Source: Bacteroidota bacterium (GTDB lineage Bacteria > Bacteroidota > Bacteroidia > Chitinophagales > Saprospiraceae). Taken from it: a stretch of DNA of 41,017 bases. The notes below the pieces were generated by a model. It had not been told where the DNA came from. It saw only the letters and a list, made by a program, of their open reading frames with translations, and did no database searches. The stretch lies in assembly GCA_017857395.1 (NCBI GenBank), contig JAFMDF010000050.1, forward strand, positions 1 to 41,017, written 5' to 3'. Made by a program: the position numbers and the translations under genes. Positions 1 to 9,136 of the stretch are shown here, one piece after another (position 1 is the first letter of the stretch; each line of letters begins with the position of its first letter).

Positions 1-2064
1 GATAAAAATAGCGAGCATAGCAAAAATACTTGACAGCGATTCAATTCGTTCTTCCGCAGCAAATTTCCGATTATGCTCCTGATCGACAAACCTATAATCA
101 AATGGCATAGCAGGAAGGTGTTCCTTAAATACTTCCTCCATTAAGCTTAGTGCCGCTGCTGTACTTTTATTAGGGTTTAGTTTTAGGGTCATGCAATCCA
201 TATCTCGATTACCAATAGCATAGATAGTTGGTTGAATAGCTTGAAAAGGAGATGCTCTAAGCAGATCATTAACGACTCCAACTACTCTAAATTTTTTAGC
301 TGTTTTACCTGCTCCCCAACTCACCATTTGATCAATAGGATTTTCAAAATTCATGTATTTGACCGCTGTTTTATTTAAGATGAATGCTAGGGAGTCAGAT
401 CCAAATGCTCTAGAAAAATCACGCCCTTCAATAAGCTCCCACCCTGCCGTATTACCATAATCATGCGTCACTTGAATGGTCGCAAAATTGAAGGAAGCAT
501 TTGGGTCTTTCCCTTCCCAGGAAAAATTACCGTCCTGGGAAAAAACATTGGTCATCGGACTGGTTGATTGAGTCATTTCTACAATGGCTTGGCTGCTTTT
601 CAGTTCTGACCGTAATAACTCATACTTTCCTTTGAAATCAGGTGTATGGCTCCATATCATGATGGTATTATTCATATCATATCCCATAGGACGATCTTTG
701 GTAAACTGAATCTGTTTGGTCACGACAATAGTCCCAATAATAAGCGCGATGGAAACGGTAAATTGAAATACCACCAATACGCTCCTAAAAAACGTAGCTG
801 AATGACCTGCTTTGAAGGTACCTTTCAGCACTTCAACTGGACGAAAAGAAGACAGATATAAGGCAGGGTAACTTCCAGCAAATAATCCTGTCAATATAAT
901 AAATCCAATACTTATAGCCCAAAATGGACCGCTTACTATCGGCAGTTGGAGATGCTTGTCAGCTAATTCATTAAAATAAGAAATTGAGGTAGATACCAGT
1001 AGTATAGATAATACAAATGATAGTAGGACGACCAAAAACGATTCGGTCAAAAACTGATAAATGAGCTGACTTCTTACCGAGCCTATGGCCTTTCGAATAC
1101 CTACTTCTTTTGACCTTCTTTCGGATTGTGCAGTACTCAAATTCATAAAATTGATACATGCCAAAATTAGTACAAATACGCCTATCATACCGAATAACCA
1201 TACGAATTGAATAAGTCCTCCTGTATTGTTTCCATCTTGCCAATTAGACCTTAAATGCCAGTCTTTCATTGGATGAAGAAATAATTCTGGATGATATCCC
1301 TTTTCGAATTCCCCTACATGCTCAGCGGTAATCATTTTAATTTTTTCGCTTACTTCCTGCATCTTCGCTGGATTGTTTAGTTGAATGTATAATTGGTATG
1401 CAGCCACATCCCAGTTATTTTGTTCTCGAGCATTGCGCACCCATTCGTTGGAAGAAACGAAGAGTTCCCATGGTGCAATAAATGCCAAGTCATGTAAACT
1501 GGAGGATTTTGGCAAATCTTCATAAACACCTGTCACAATCACCTTCAGCTCATTATTGATTTCCATCAATTCCCCCATAGCATCTTCTTCTCCAAAAAAG
1601 GTCTTAGCGGTAGATTCAGAAAGTAGAATAGAGCCTGGTTCTGCCAAACCATCATTCGTCCCTCTTAACATATTCAGCGAAAAAAGGGAAATAGCTTCCT
1701 TACCCATATAATTTCCAATCTTTGTGAATTTTTTTTCTCCAGCCGAAAGAATTTGCGATTGTTCCCAAAAAGCAGTCACTAGGTACTCAATATCACTTCC
1801 GTACTTGGATCTTAGTTCCGCTTCTAATGGTACAGGAATTGTGGGAAGGGTCTCTTTTTTTCCATTGACCGTACGATGTTGCATGATCTGCGCAATATGT
1901 TTCTGGTTTTCGTGGTAATCATCAAACGATAATTCGTCTTGAATCCATAATCCTATGAGCATAGCTACTGCCATTCCTACAGCGAGTCCTCCTATATTGA
2001 TAAAAGAATAAGCTTTGTTTCTGAGTAGATTGCGGTAACCTATTTTAAAATAACTTTGATACAT
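1..2064 (-). CDS. ABC transporter permease, MacB/FtsX type (C-terminus cut by window edge)
   Basis: The reading frame stays open from ATG at 2064 to the first base, giving 688 codons without a stop, so the C-terminus lies outside. The N-terminus reads MYQSYFKIGYRNLLRNKAYS followed by a hydrophobic helix (INIGGLAVGMAVAMLIGLWI). This is the usual start of the large Bacteroidota permeases with a MacB-like periplasmic domain. A long extracytoplasmic part follows, then an FtsX block (GMIGVFVLILACINFMNLST, then ERRSKEVGIRKAIGS), further helices, and a second periplasmic stretch. The family exports substrates or transmits mechanical work to the envelope together with a separate ATPase, which is not in the window. 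The substrate is unknown. The upstream gap holds two short inverted repeats that might be regulatory. The family call is firm; the function is not. Confidence 0.9.
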   Translation of the reverse strand, partial: MYQSYFKIGYRNLLRNKAYSFINIGGLAVGMAVAMLIGLWIQDELSFDDYHENQKHIAQIMQHRTVNGKKETLPTIPVPLEAELRSKYGSDIEYLVTAFWEQSQILSAGEKKFTKIGNYMGKEAISLFSLNMLRGTNDGLAEPGSILLSESTAKTFFGEEDAMGELMEINNELKVIVTGVYEDLPKSSSLHDLAFIAPWELFVSSNEWVRNAREQNNWDVAAYQLYIQLNNPAKMQEVSEKIKMITAEHVGEFEKGYHPELFLHPMKDWHLRSNWQDGNNTGGLIQFVWLFGMIGVFVLILACINFMNLSTAQSERRSKEVGIRKAIGSVRSQLIYQFLTESFLVVLLSFVLSILLVSTSISYFNELADKHLQLPIVSGPFWAISIGFIILTGLFAGSYPALYLSSFRPVEVLKGTFKAGHSATFFRSVLVVFQFTVSIALIIGTIVVTKQIQFTKDRPMGYDMNNTIMIWSHTPDFKGKYELLRSELKSSQAIVEMTQSTSPMTNVFSQDGNFSWEGKDPNASFNFATIQVTHDYGNTAGWELIEGRDFSRAFGSDSLAFILNKTAVKYMNFENPIDQMVSWGAGKTAKKFRVVGVVNDLLRASPFQAIQPTIYAIGNRDMDCMTLKLNPNKSTAAALSLMEEVFKEHLPAMPFDYRFVDQEHNRKFAAEERIESLSSIFAMLAIFI

Positions 2065-2630
2065 CTAGAGATAAATTTTGTTTTTTGTGAATTTCACTAA
2101 GGGCTACCGACCAATTACTAAATGGTTACATTTATTTTTCATTTGGGGTTATTTTCATCACAACTAGAACCTCTGTTCTAGTTATGATACCGGTCTTTTC
2201 AACCCTTTCCAACAATATTTAGAGAAAATCTAGCAATAAAGCTCTCCTGATTTTTGAGCGGCCAGCAAAAATCAGACATCATACACCATACATCCGTCTA
2301 GTTTTTAGGTGACAGATTTATGATTTACCAAGTCCAATCCAACCCTATTATCTGCTCAAAAATACGGGGTGAAAAAAGTCCTATTTCCCCGTAATTCTGA
2401 ACAGCCTACCTTGAAACCAAGCTGCAAAATATATATTCCAGCATTAAGAGGACTAAGGTCACGCGGAAATTGAGGAATTGTCGATATCAATGTCTATGTC
2501 AACTTCAATATAAAGTTCCCATGGAAGGTGGTTGAAAGTTGCATTTTATCTGGTATCTTCTTTAAAAAAAAGCGTTTATAAGTGAAAAAAATTCCCACCT
2601 TTGCTTTTTTCAAAGTTTAAAATCAACTTC
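2065..2630. other. Gene-free gap with two small inverted repeats
   Basis: I see no credible gene here. Two perfect inverted repeats stand out. One has 9-bp arms (AACTAGAAC at 2162-2170 and GTTCTAGTT at 2175-2183) around a 4-nt loop. The other has 10-bp arms (2247-2256 and 2266-2275) around a GC-rich 9-nt spacer. Both lie 100-210 bp upstream of the ABC permease start and could be operators or hairpins. The right end carries the promoter of the flavin reductase. Confidence 0.5.
2596..2603 (+). promoter_or_regulatory. Putative Bacteroidota -7 element of the flavin reductase gene
   Basis: CACCTTTG matches seven of eight positions of TAnnTTTG and is followed by C. It ends 27 nt before the ATG at 2631, the usual spacing in this phylum. 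It overlaps the alternative TTG start at 2601, which argues against that start. Confidence 0.5.
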
Positions 2631-3842
2631 ATGTCGCCTTCTCAAATCTTAAATCAATCCTTCACGCTGCCTTGTGGCGTCACTATTCCAAATCGAATTG
2701 TCAAATCTGCGATGAGTGAAAACAATGCAGACTCTGGCGGTAAACCTTCCGACCGAATTATAAAACTATACGAAACGTGGGGAAAAGGTGGCGCAGGCGT
2801 TTTGATATCGGGCAATGTTATGATGGATTCCAAAGCATTGGGAGAGGAACATAATGTGGTGGTTGAAGATGAAAAATACCTACCAGAATTGACACGTTGG
2901 GCGACGGAATGCCAAAAAAATGGGTCACATTTATGGATGCAAATCAATCATCCTGGAAGGCAAGCACCGAAATTTAATAAAGACGTGGTGAGTCCGTCCA
3001 ATGTCATGTTGCCTATCATGAAAGGGATGTTCAAAGAGCCACGACCATTAGAAGAAACTGAAATTTGGAAACTTATTGAAGGTTTTGGCAGAACGGCTTT
3101 GATTGCCCAGAAAGCAGGGTTTAAAGGGGTTCAAATTCATGGAGCGCATGGTTACTTAGTGAGTCAATTTTTATCCACTCGAACCAATTTAAGGACAGAT
3201 AAATGGGGCGGTTCTTTGGAAAATCGGGCAAGATTTGCGATTGAGATTTATCGAAATATTAGACAGAAAACGGGCGCAAATTATCCAATTGGTATTAAAA
3301 TAAATTCCGCAGATTTTCAACGTGGCGCATTTTCGGAAGAAGAATCTTTGGAAGTAATCAAAATGTTAGCCGAGGAAGGGATGGATATGATTGAAGTTTC
3401 AGGGGGAACTTATGAAAAAGCGGCTATGATGGGGCGAAAATTGAAAAAAAGTACGCAAGAAAGAGAGGCTTATTTCGCTGATTTCATCGTCAAAGCTCGA
3501 AAAGTGACGAATGCGCCTTTATTACTCACAGGCGGTTTTCGAACTTTGGAAGTCATGGCAAAAGCGATTGAAAATAAGGAGTTAGATTTTGTCGGAATCG
3601 CTCGCCCTTTTGCCGTCAATCCTTTTTTAGCAAAAGAATTAATAGAAGGAAAAATTACAGAAATTAGAGGGGGCAATGTGGATACTGGAATTGGATTTAT
3701 TGATAAAATGGGTTTTATGGATACGACTTGGCATGCGGAGAATATGAAGATTATGGGAAAGGGGAAAATGCCTAATCCAAAATTGAGTCCGTTGAAGGTA
3801 TTTTTCAAATTTGCTTGGGAAAATATGTTTAGCAAGAAATAA
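2631..3842 (+). CDS. NADH:flavin oxidoreductase, Old Yellow Enzyme family
   Basis: This 403-residue TIM-barrel flavoprotein should use FMN and NAD(P)H to reduce activated C=C bonds or similar electrophiles in the cytoplasm. The diagnostic active-site block is IHGAHGYLVSQFLS, with H170 and H173 for substrate and flavin contacts and Y175 as likely proton donor. It is followed by NLRTDKWGGSLENRARF. The FMN-binding LLTGGFRT stretch lies near residue 300. No C-terminal iron-sulfur cysteine cluster or second flavin domain is seen, so it is the short YqjM-like kind rather than 2,4-dienoyl-CoA reductase. It has about 60 extra C-terminal residues compared with YqjM. I chose ATG at 2631 over an upstream in-frame TTG at 2601 because the promoter overlaps the TTG. 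The physiological substrate is unknown. Confidence 0.9.
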   Translation: MSPSQILNQSFTLPCGVTIPNRIVKSAMSENNADSGGKPSDRIIKLYETWGKGGAGVLISGNVMMDSKALGEEHNVVVEDEKYLPELTRWATECQKNGSHLWMQINHPGRQAPKFNKDVVSPSNVMLPIMKGMFKEPRPLEETEIWKLIEGFGRTALIAQKAGFKGVQIHGAHGYLVSQFLSTRTNLRTDKWGGSLENRARFAIEIYRNIRQKTGANYPIGIKINSADFQRGAFSEEESLEVIKMLAEEGMDMIEVSGGTYEKAAMMGRKLKKSTQEREAYFADFIVKARKVTNAPLLLTGGFRTLEVMAKAIENKELDFVGIARPFAVNPFLAKELIEGKITEIRGGNVDTGIGFIDKMGFMDTTWHAENMKIMGKGKMPNPKLSPLKVFFKFAWENMFSKK

Positions 3843-3922
3843 TCTACGTCGTCAATTGCTTCCAGCACTTAAAGTGAATCTCTTGGAAGTAGACTTTGTT
3901 CTTAATACAAGAAGTACCTTTA

Positions 3923-4915
3923 TCAAGAAAATGCCATTTCCCGGTTGAATTTTCGTCTGTATGCTAATGGCGACAAGCCTGTGTATTTCTTAAAGGTTTT
4001 TCTAAAAGCCTTGTCATCATTATAACCAACATGATACATTACCTGATTAATGTTTAAGGTGGAGGATTCAAAACTCTTTTTGGCAACTTCAATCTTTACT
4101 CGTTGTATGTATTCAAATGGGGTGTTTTGTGTTGCTTTTTTAAATCTTCTAATAAAATTTCGACTACTGATGGCATATTTTTTTGACAAGGCTTCTACAC
4201 TTATTTTTTCTTCGAAATTTTCCTCAATGTATGCCTGAACCTCTTTTATCGTTTCATCATTATGTTCCTTTTGTCCGTTAAAAATAATGAATTGATTTTG
4301 ATTCATACGGTCGAAATCTATTTCTGCCATTTTGGAACACCAGATAGCTACTTCTCTCCCGTAGTATTTTTCTATCAAATAAATTATCATGTTCAAAAAA
4401 GAATAGGCGCCACCACTTGAATAGATACCATTATCCTCACTTATTATCTTATCTGGAAGTAGATGGATTTTAGCATATTTTTTTTCAAATTGCTGATGAA
4501 CTGCCCAATGAGTAGCACAGGATTTTCCGTTAAGTAAGCCTGTTTCAGCCAATAAAAAAGCACTTCTACACAAACTTGCTACGGCTGCATCATTCTCAAT
4601 TCTTTTTGTTTTTATCCAATCAATGAACCGTTTATTTTGCGCTAAAGCATTTTCAATATTACCTGTGATAGAGGAGATTATTATCAAATTAGTACGCTTT
4701 ACTTCTTCAATAGATTTAGTTGGTTGTACTTGAAAAAAGTTATGACAAGTAATAGGCGTTTTTGTTAAACCAACTAAATCAATATCAAAAACGTCCTCTT
4801 GCGTTTTCCCTATTCGTTTTGAATAACTATTTGCCATCTTGAAAAGATTGAGCGTTCCAACTATGGTATCCAAAATCAAATCTCCTTTTGGTACTAAAAT
4901 ACTCAAATGCTTCAT
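3923..4915 (-). CDS. GlxA-type transcriptional regulator (DJ-1/PfpI domain plus AraC helix-turn-helix)
   Basis: The 330-residue protein has an N-terminal DJ-1/PfpI-like domain (about 1-190) and a C-terminal AraC HTH pair (about 225-325). The DJ-1 elbow is ASLCRSAFLLAETGLLNGK with Cys116, followed by the CATHW segment usual in GlxA proteins. The HTH part shows SVEALSKKYAISSRNFIRRF and the second motif VMYHVGYNDDKAFRKTFKKY ending in GLSPLAYRRKF. The frame is open up to 4960, but I chose ATG at 4915 because a perfect TATCTTTG -7 element lies between the two, at 4930-4937. It is divergent from the small ABM-like gene at 5046, which it probably controls, and convergent with the flavin reductase. 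The ligand is unknown. Confidence 0.9.
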   Translation of the reverse strand: MKHLSILVPKGDLILDTIVGTLNLFKMANSYSKRIGKTQEDVFDIDLVGLTKTPITCHNFFQVQPTKSIEEVKRTNLIIISSITGNIENALAQNKRFIDWIKTKRIENDAAVASLCRSAFLLAETGLLNGKSCATHWAVHQQFEKKYAKIHLLPDKIISEDNGIYSSGGAYSFLNMIIYLIEKYYGREVAIWCSKMAEIDFDRMNQNQFIIFNGQKEHNDETIKEVQAYIEENFEEKISVEALSKKYAISSRNFIRRFKKATQNTPFEYIQRVKIEVAKKSFESSTLNINQVMYHVGYNDDKAFRKTFKKYTGLSPLAYRRKFNREMAFS

Positions 4916-4929
4916 ATTAATTTTTCTTA

Positions 4930-4960
4930 CAAAGATATAGGATGTATTTGGCGTAATCAA
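4930..4960 (-). promoter_or_regulatory. Promoter of the GlxA-like regulator
   Basis: On the minus strand TATCTTTG (4930-4937) matches the Bacteroidota -7 consensus TAnnTTTG exactly. A TTG lies 20 bp upstream at the -33 position. The expected transcript starts about 10-15 nt before the ATG at 4915. Confidence 0.7.
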
Positions 4961-5008
4961 CCCTTTATATTGTCGTTAATGCCACCTACTATGTCCATAA
5001 ATGTGCCA

Positions 5009-5016
5009 TACCTTTG
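5009..5016 (+). promoter_or_regulatory. -7 element of the ABM-like gene
   Basis: TACCTTTG is a perfect match to TAnnTTTG and ends 29 nt before the ATG at 5046. It lies downstream of the alternative in-frame ATG at 5001, so translation from 5001 is unlikely. It faces the regulator promoter across about 70 bp. Confidence 0.7.
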
Positions 5017-5045
5017 TATTATTAATTAAATTAAAACTTATAAAA

Positions 5046-5423
5046 ATGACAAATCAAGAAATTGCAGTAGTTTACAAATGGACAGCCAACCCTGGAAAAG
5101 CAGAAGAACTCAAAGCCATTTACAAAGAAGTTGAAAAACAGATGCAGGAAACAGAGCCAAATGCACTTAAAGTGGATTGCTATTTTGATGAAAGCACCAA
5201 TGTACTTATAGTGTACGACCTATTTAAAAATGGTGCTGCGTTAGGACAACATTTAGGCACAACAGCAGCTGGGCATTTCCCTACCCTACTTCAAATTGCA
5301 GTACCAGGTCCTTTCCTTTTCTGTGGCGAGGTACCCGAAGAACTGAAACAAGCGGCAATTGGGATGGGGTTAGACGCAACGTTTGCACCACGAATTTTTG
5401 GGTTTAATAGAAATGAATCTTAG
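5046..5423 (+). CDS. Small ABM-like protein (putative quinol monooxygenase fold)
   Basis: This 125-residue protein starts MTNQEIAVVYKWTANPGKAEELKAIYKEVEKQMQETEPNA. That is the beta-alpha layout of dimeric ferredoxin-like ABM/YgiN proteins, with the usual stretch leading to a DYFDES-like strand (VDCYFDESTNVLIVYDLF) and then a short HLGTTAAGHFP segment. Some members act as cofactor-free monooxygenases on quinols or polyketides; others have no known activity. No signal peptide is seen, so it should be cytoplasmic. It is divergent from the GlxA-like regulator with back-to-back promoters, so it is the probable target of that regulator. The C-terminal 35 residues (FCGEVPEELKQAAIGMG onward) are longer than in the minimal fold. 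Fold call moderate, activity unknown. Confidence 0.7.
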   Translation: MTNQEIAVVYKWTANPGKAEELKAIYKEVEKQMQETEPNALKVDCYFDESTNVLIVYDLFKNGAALGQHLGTTAAGHFPTLLQIAVPGPFLFCGEVPEELKQAAIGMGLDATFAPRIFGFNRNES

Positions 5424-5438
5424 CAGGTAAATTAAAGT

Positions 5439-5510
5439 TGACGACTCAGGAAAGTCGTGTTACTTGTACATCGCAACGATAACGGGTAACACGACTTTCC
5501 TGAGTCGTCA
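5439..5510. repeat. Long hairpin repeat, copy 1 (25-bp perfect arms, 22-nt loop)
   Basis: The arms 5439-5463 and 5486-5510 are perfect reverse complements around a 22-nt loop (5464-5485). The inner ends read GTGTTAC and GTAACAC. A second element with the same inner arms and the same loop length is at 27494-27561. It sits just after the ABM-like gene and before the convergent MDR gene, where it could also act as a bidirectional terminator. Confidence 0.85.
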
Positions 5511-5592
5511 TATATTTTTAGCTTATCCGCAATAAATATTTTTTGCAACGGATTTTAAATAGAGAATAAAATGAAGTTCTTTTTGTCAACTA

Positions 5593-6666
5593 TTAGTGTT
5601 CCATAGTGACGACCACATTCCCTTTTTTATGTCCTTTATCAATATAAGTCTGTGCTTCCACAATCTGTTCCAAGGAATAATTTTTATCCATAATTGATTT
5701 TAACTGCCCCTTTTCAATCAATTCTTTTAGTTCTTGAAAGAGTAGCTTAAGAGCAGATACTGGGCGAGCACCTGTTGCCGAAAACTTAGCTTGTTTGCCA
5801 CCAATGATAGAAGTCCATAGCATCTGAAAAAGATTGGTCATCCCAAATACAGGAGAAAGATAACTCCCTTTTAGGGTTAGCGAATCTTTACAAGTGGAAA
5901 AGGATTCTTTGCCCACGGTATCAAAAATAACATCGTATTTCTTTCCCGTTTTAGTAAAATCTGTTATGGTATAATCAATGACTTCATCCGCACCAAGCGA
6001 TTTCACCAATGCCAAATTCTTTGTACTACACACGCCAGTTACCCTTGCTCCAAAGAGTTTAGCCAATTGTACCGCAGCCGTTCCTAGACTACCCGATGCG
6101 CCATTAATCAATATTTTTTGCCCTGGTTGAAGCGTGATAACATCCTTTAAAAAACTGATGGAAGTTAAAGCACCATCACAAATACCTGCCGCTGCTTCAT
6201 AAGTAATATTACTTGGTTTTTTTAAAAATAAACCATCTTCTTTTAAACAGATATATTGAGCGTAAGCGCCAAAGATTTCAATAGATTCTCCAAAAATTTG
6301 GTCCCCTTTCTTGAATAACGTTACGGCTTTACCTACTTCGACCACTTCTCCTGCAAATCCTGTCCCTGGTATTGCGTGTTTAGGTTTTCGCAACCCCAAC
6401 ATTAATCTACCTATTAGTGGGTAGCCTGTCCGCATCATGGTATCTGCTCTAGTTACTGCGGCAGCCTTTATTTTGATTAGCATTTCGTTATCTTTTGGGA
6501 TAGGTTTAGCTACTTCTTGAAGTTGAAGAACGTTTGGTCCTCCATAACCAGTCGCAATGATAGCTTTCATTTTTGTGGACGGTGTTTTGATTGGTTGTAG
6601 GGCGCTATTCCTTTTTTTAGTTGGTAAAGCGTTATTTCTTTGCAAGTCTGCTGCTAGATTTTTCAT
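5593..6666 (-). CDS. Quinone-oxidoreductase-like MDR enzyme (zinc-free alcohol dehydrogenase superfamily)
   Basis: The protein has 357 residues from ATG at 6666. An internal Met at residue 33 (KMKAIIATGYGG, position 6570) is where the conserved family normally starts, so a 32-residue N-terminal extension is either real or not translated. The GroES-like N-half includes IPGTGFAGEVVEVGKAV. The Rossmann half has the NAD(P)H loop GASGSLGTAAVQLAK and then LGADEVIDY. The catalytic zinc ligands of true alcohol dehydrogenases are absent, as in quinone reductase and zeta-crystallin relatives. Expected role is NADPH-dependent reduction of quinones or enones in the cytoplasm. A CATCTTTG -7-like element at 6704-6711 fits the 6666 start. 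It follows the cyclase-AraC gene on the same strand by 136 bp and may be a target of it. Confidence 0.85.
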   Translation of the reverse strand: MKNLAADLQRNNALPTKKRNSALQPIKTPSTKMKAIIATGYGGPNVLQLQEVAKPIPKDNEMLIKIKAAAVTRADTMMRTGYPLIGRLMLGLRKPKHAIPGTGFAGEVVEVGKAVTLFKKGDQIFGESIEIFGAYAQYICLKEDGLFLKKPSNITYEAAAGICDGALTSISFLKDVITLQPGQKILINGASGSLGTAAVQLAKLFGARVTGVCSTKNLALVKSLGADEVIDYTITDFTKTGKKYDVIFDTVGKESFSTCKDSLTLKGSYLSPVFGMTNLFQMLWTSIIGGKQAKFSATGARPVSALKLLFQELKELIEKGQLKSIMDKNYSLEQIVEAQTYIDKGHKKGNVVVTMEH

Positions 6667-6802
6667 GATTTAGTTTTTAAATGAGTAGAAAAATTTATTG
6701 CAACAAAGATGCAGGGAAGGATTAGATGTATCGTTCTTATTTATAAATGAGTACTTCTTAATGAGAATTAGTACTTTTAATTTTATCTTTTATCAAAAGA
6801 AT

Positions 6803-9136
6803 TTACAATCCTTTCACATATTGCTTAGGCGTCATTCCAACGGCTTTCTTAAAAAAAGTATTAAAAGCCGTTTTAGAATTAAAGCCACTTTCATAAGCTA
6901 AACCCAACAGAGAAATATGTGCATTTTTAGGGTCTTTAGCAATTTTCTTAAACCATTCAACCCGATAATGATTGATATATCCAGAAAAATTTTTACCCAT
7001 TTTTTCATTTAATAATTCTGATAAATTATTGGGATGAATGTCCATTTTTTGAGCTAATTCGCGGAGACTTAAATTAGCTTGAAGATAGGGCTTTTCGGTA
7101 GCCATGATAGCCAATAATTGAGCATGGTATTTTTCTGAATCCGCTGTATTTAAGGAAGGTCTCTTATATTTCTTTTTAGAAAAATCAAAAGGTGTTTCTT
7201 CTCCTAATATTTGTCGGACTAATTCTTGAAAGCGAGGATTTGAGCGAAGGGATTTAAGAATAGGTTCTGTGTACAAGTAAACCATCATAGGCAGTCTGGC
7301 TGCGACCCCTTTTTCCACCATTTGGATAGCAGCTTCCTCATTTCCTAAAATAGTTTGACACAATATGAGCGCACTAATAGCTCTGCTCAGCATCGGTGTT
7401 TCAAGGGCAGCTTCTAGTTTTTCAATACCTTTTTCGGTTTTCTTTTTATTGCCTAATGCTGCATAGGCTAAGGTCATAAACCCTAACTTTGTCACATCTC
7501 CTGATTCATCTGCTGGTAATTGCTGGAACACTTCCAAACTTTTTTCGGTACGTCCGAGCAATAGTAAAGCTTGCCCACGATAATATACCGTAGGCAGGAA
7601 ACTCGGCTTTAGTTGGGCTGCTTTTTCAAAGCATTTAATGGCTGCAACATACTGCTCTTGACCATAATAAATAAATCCTTGGAGATGATGATTGATTTCT
7701 GAAAAAGGGTCTATTTGTAAGGCAGTTTCAATATAATTCCTAGCAGCCTCAAATTTTCCTTCTGCCGTTAGCATAGATACCATGGATTGATAATACTCTA
7801 CTGTTGGACGAATTTCAAAAGATTGGCTCAAATGCTGATAACCCGCTGGAAAGTTCCAATTTTGTATAAATTCAACATAGGATAGATTATATTGACATTC
7901 AGGTAAATTCGGATTGAGTTCGATGGCTTTTTGTAAACAAGGTCCGCTTTTGCCAAAGGCTTCTTCGGTAGGCATTAACCCCATCATTCCTAGGAGTATA
8001 TATCCTAAATGCATACCCAAATAAGCCAAGGCAAAATTAGGCTGCTCCGCAATAATCGTTTCTAAAATGGAAATCCCTTTTTCAATGTCAGGTTTAGTCA
8101 TTTTCAGCAAATGGTATCTACTTTCCAAATAGCGCTGATAAATATCAACCGAAATATCTGGCTTTTCTACCAATTGGTCTCCAATATCAAAATGTCCTAA
8201 ATGCTCTCGTAATTTATCGGCAATCAACAAACTAATTTCATCTTGTACCGCAAAAACATCTGTTATCAACCGATCAAATGATTCTGACCAAAAATGAAAA
8301 TCATCTGTCACATCAATCAACTGTGCTGTTATACGCATTTTGTTTCCTGCTAATCGGATGCTACCCTCTAAAATAGTAGAAACATTCAATTCTTTACCAA
8401 TCTGAGCAATCGGAATATTTTTATTTTTAAAAAAGAAAGAAGAGGTTCTGGAGGTGACTTTTAGTTGTTTAATTTTGGAAAGTGCATTGATGATTTCTTC
8501 GGTCATTCCATCACTAAAGTATTCGTTTTCTGCATTGGTACTCCTATTAACAAAAGGAAGAACAGCAATTGTTTTCGTTTGTTCTTGCTGCTTTCCTTTT
8601 CCTTGTAATTCGGCAGGAGCGGGCACGTTAATTCCTTCATTACTGACCGCAAATAAAGCCATGGGTTGTTCAACATTTTTAAATTCAAAATGGCCTAAAG
8701 GTTCAGTAGAAAGATGCCGTTGATTCTTGAGTTCTTCATTTAATTTTCCAGACAATAATATTGAGCCAGCCACGCCCATACTTTCAATTCGAGAAGTAAC
8801 ATTCACTCCATCTCCATAAATATCTGTTCCATCAAAAACGATATCGCCGATATGTAAGCCAATCCGCAAAGGTACTTGTTCTCCGACCTGCAATGCTTTC
8901 TGAATTTCAATGGCACATTCCACTGCTTCTACCCCACTCTTAAAAATACTTAAGGTGCCATCTCCAAAATATTGGACAATTTCTCCATTATAAATTTCAT
9001 GATTTTGGGTAAATGCTTGTCGATGATGGGCTCTCACTTTGACAGCCTTATTTTCGTCATTTTGCATCAAAACAGTATATCCAACAATGTCGGTAAACAT
9101 GATAGCAGCTAATCGACGGGTTTTTGATTTTTTCAT
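6803..9136 (-). CDS. Class III nucleotide cyclase - TolB-like - TPR - AraC fusion regulator
   Basis: This 777-residue protein has no predicted membrane helix. Residues 8-170 form a class III cyclase domain. The metal-binding Asp residues are D16 (FTDIVGYT) and D59 (FGDG); D105 is the second specificity position (DIYGDGVN); N112 and R116 are the transition-state pair. The first specificity residue, normally Lys four positions before the second metal Asp, is Gln55. Residues about 188-300 match the TolB/FlgO-like domain (IAVLPFVNRSTNAENEYFSDGMTEEI) common in such cyclases. TPR-like helices follow at about 340-620. An AraC HTH ends the protein (LSLRELAQKMDIHPNNLSELL, then AYESGFNSKTAFNTFFKKAVGMTP). 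It could couple nucleotide synthesis or binding to DNA binding. The MDR gene downstream on the same strand is a plausible target. Confidence 0.88.
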   Translation of the reverse strand: MKKSKTRRLAAIMFTDIVGYTVLMQNDENKAVKVRAHHRQAFTQNHEIYNGEIVQYFGDGTLSIFKSGVEAVECAIEIQKALQVGEQVPLRIGLHIGDIVFDGTDIYGDGVNVTSRIESMGVAGSILLSGKLNEELKNQRHLSTEPLGHFEFKNVEQPMALFAVSNEGINVPAPAELQGKGKQQEQTKTIAVLPFVNRSTNAENEYFSDGMTEEIINALSKIKQLKVTSRTSSFFFKNKNIPIAQIGKELNVSTILEGSIRLAGNKMRITAQLIDVTDDFHFWSESFDRLITDVFAVQDEISLLIADKLREHLGHFDIGDQLVEKPDISVDIYQRYLESRYHLLKMTKPDIEKGISILETIIAEQPNFALAYLGMHLGYILLGMMGLMPTEEAFGKSGPCLQKAIELNPNLPECQYNLSYVEFIQNWNFPAGYQHLSQSFEIRPTVEYYQSMVSMLTAEGKFEAARNYIETALQIDPFSEINHHLQGFIYYGQEQYVAAIKCFEKAAQLKPSFLPTVYYRGQALLLLGRTEKSLEVFQQLPADESGDVTKLGFMTLAYAALGNKKKTEKGIEKLEAALETPMLSRAISALILCQTILGNEEAAIQMVEKGVAARLPMMVYLYTEPILKSLRSNPRFQELVRQILGEETPFDFSKKKYKRPSLNTADSEKYHAQLLAIMATEKPYLQANLSLRELAQKMDIHPNNLSELLNEKMGKNFSGYINHYRVEWFKKIAKDPKNAHISLLGLAYESGFNSKTAFNTFFKKAVGMTPKQYVKGL

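Noticed and set aside
2601-2630. TTG start extending the flavin reductase by ten residues
   Set aside because: The TTG is inside the likely -7 element, and the ATG at 2631 fits the family.
3923-4915. GlxA-like protein as the regulator of the tandem operators
   Set aside because: AraC-type proteins do not bind TGA-N6-TCA palindromes; the motif is of Crp/Fnr type and no such gene is in the window.
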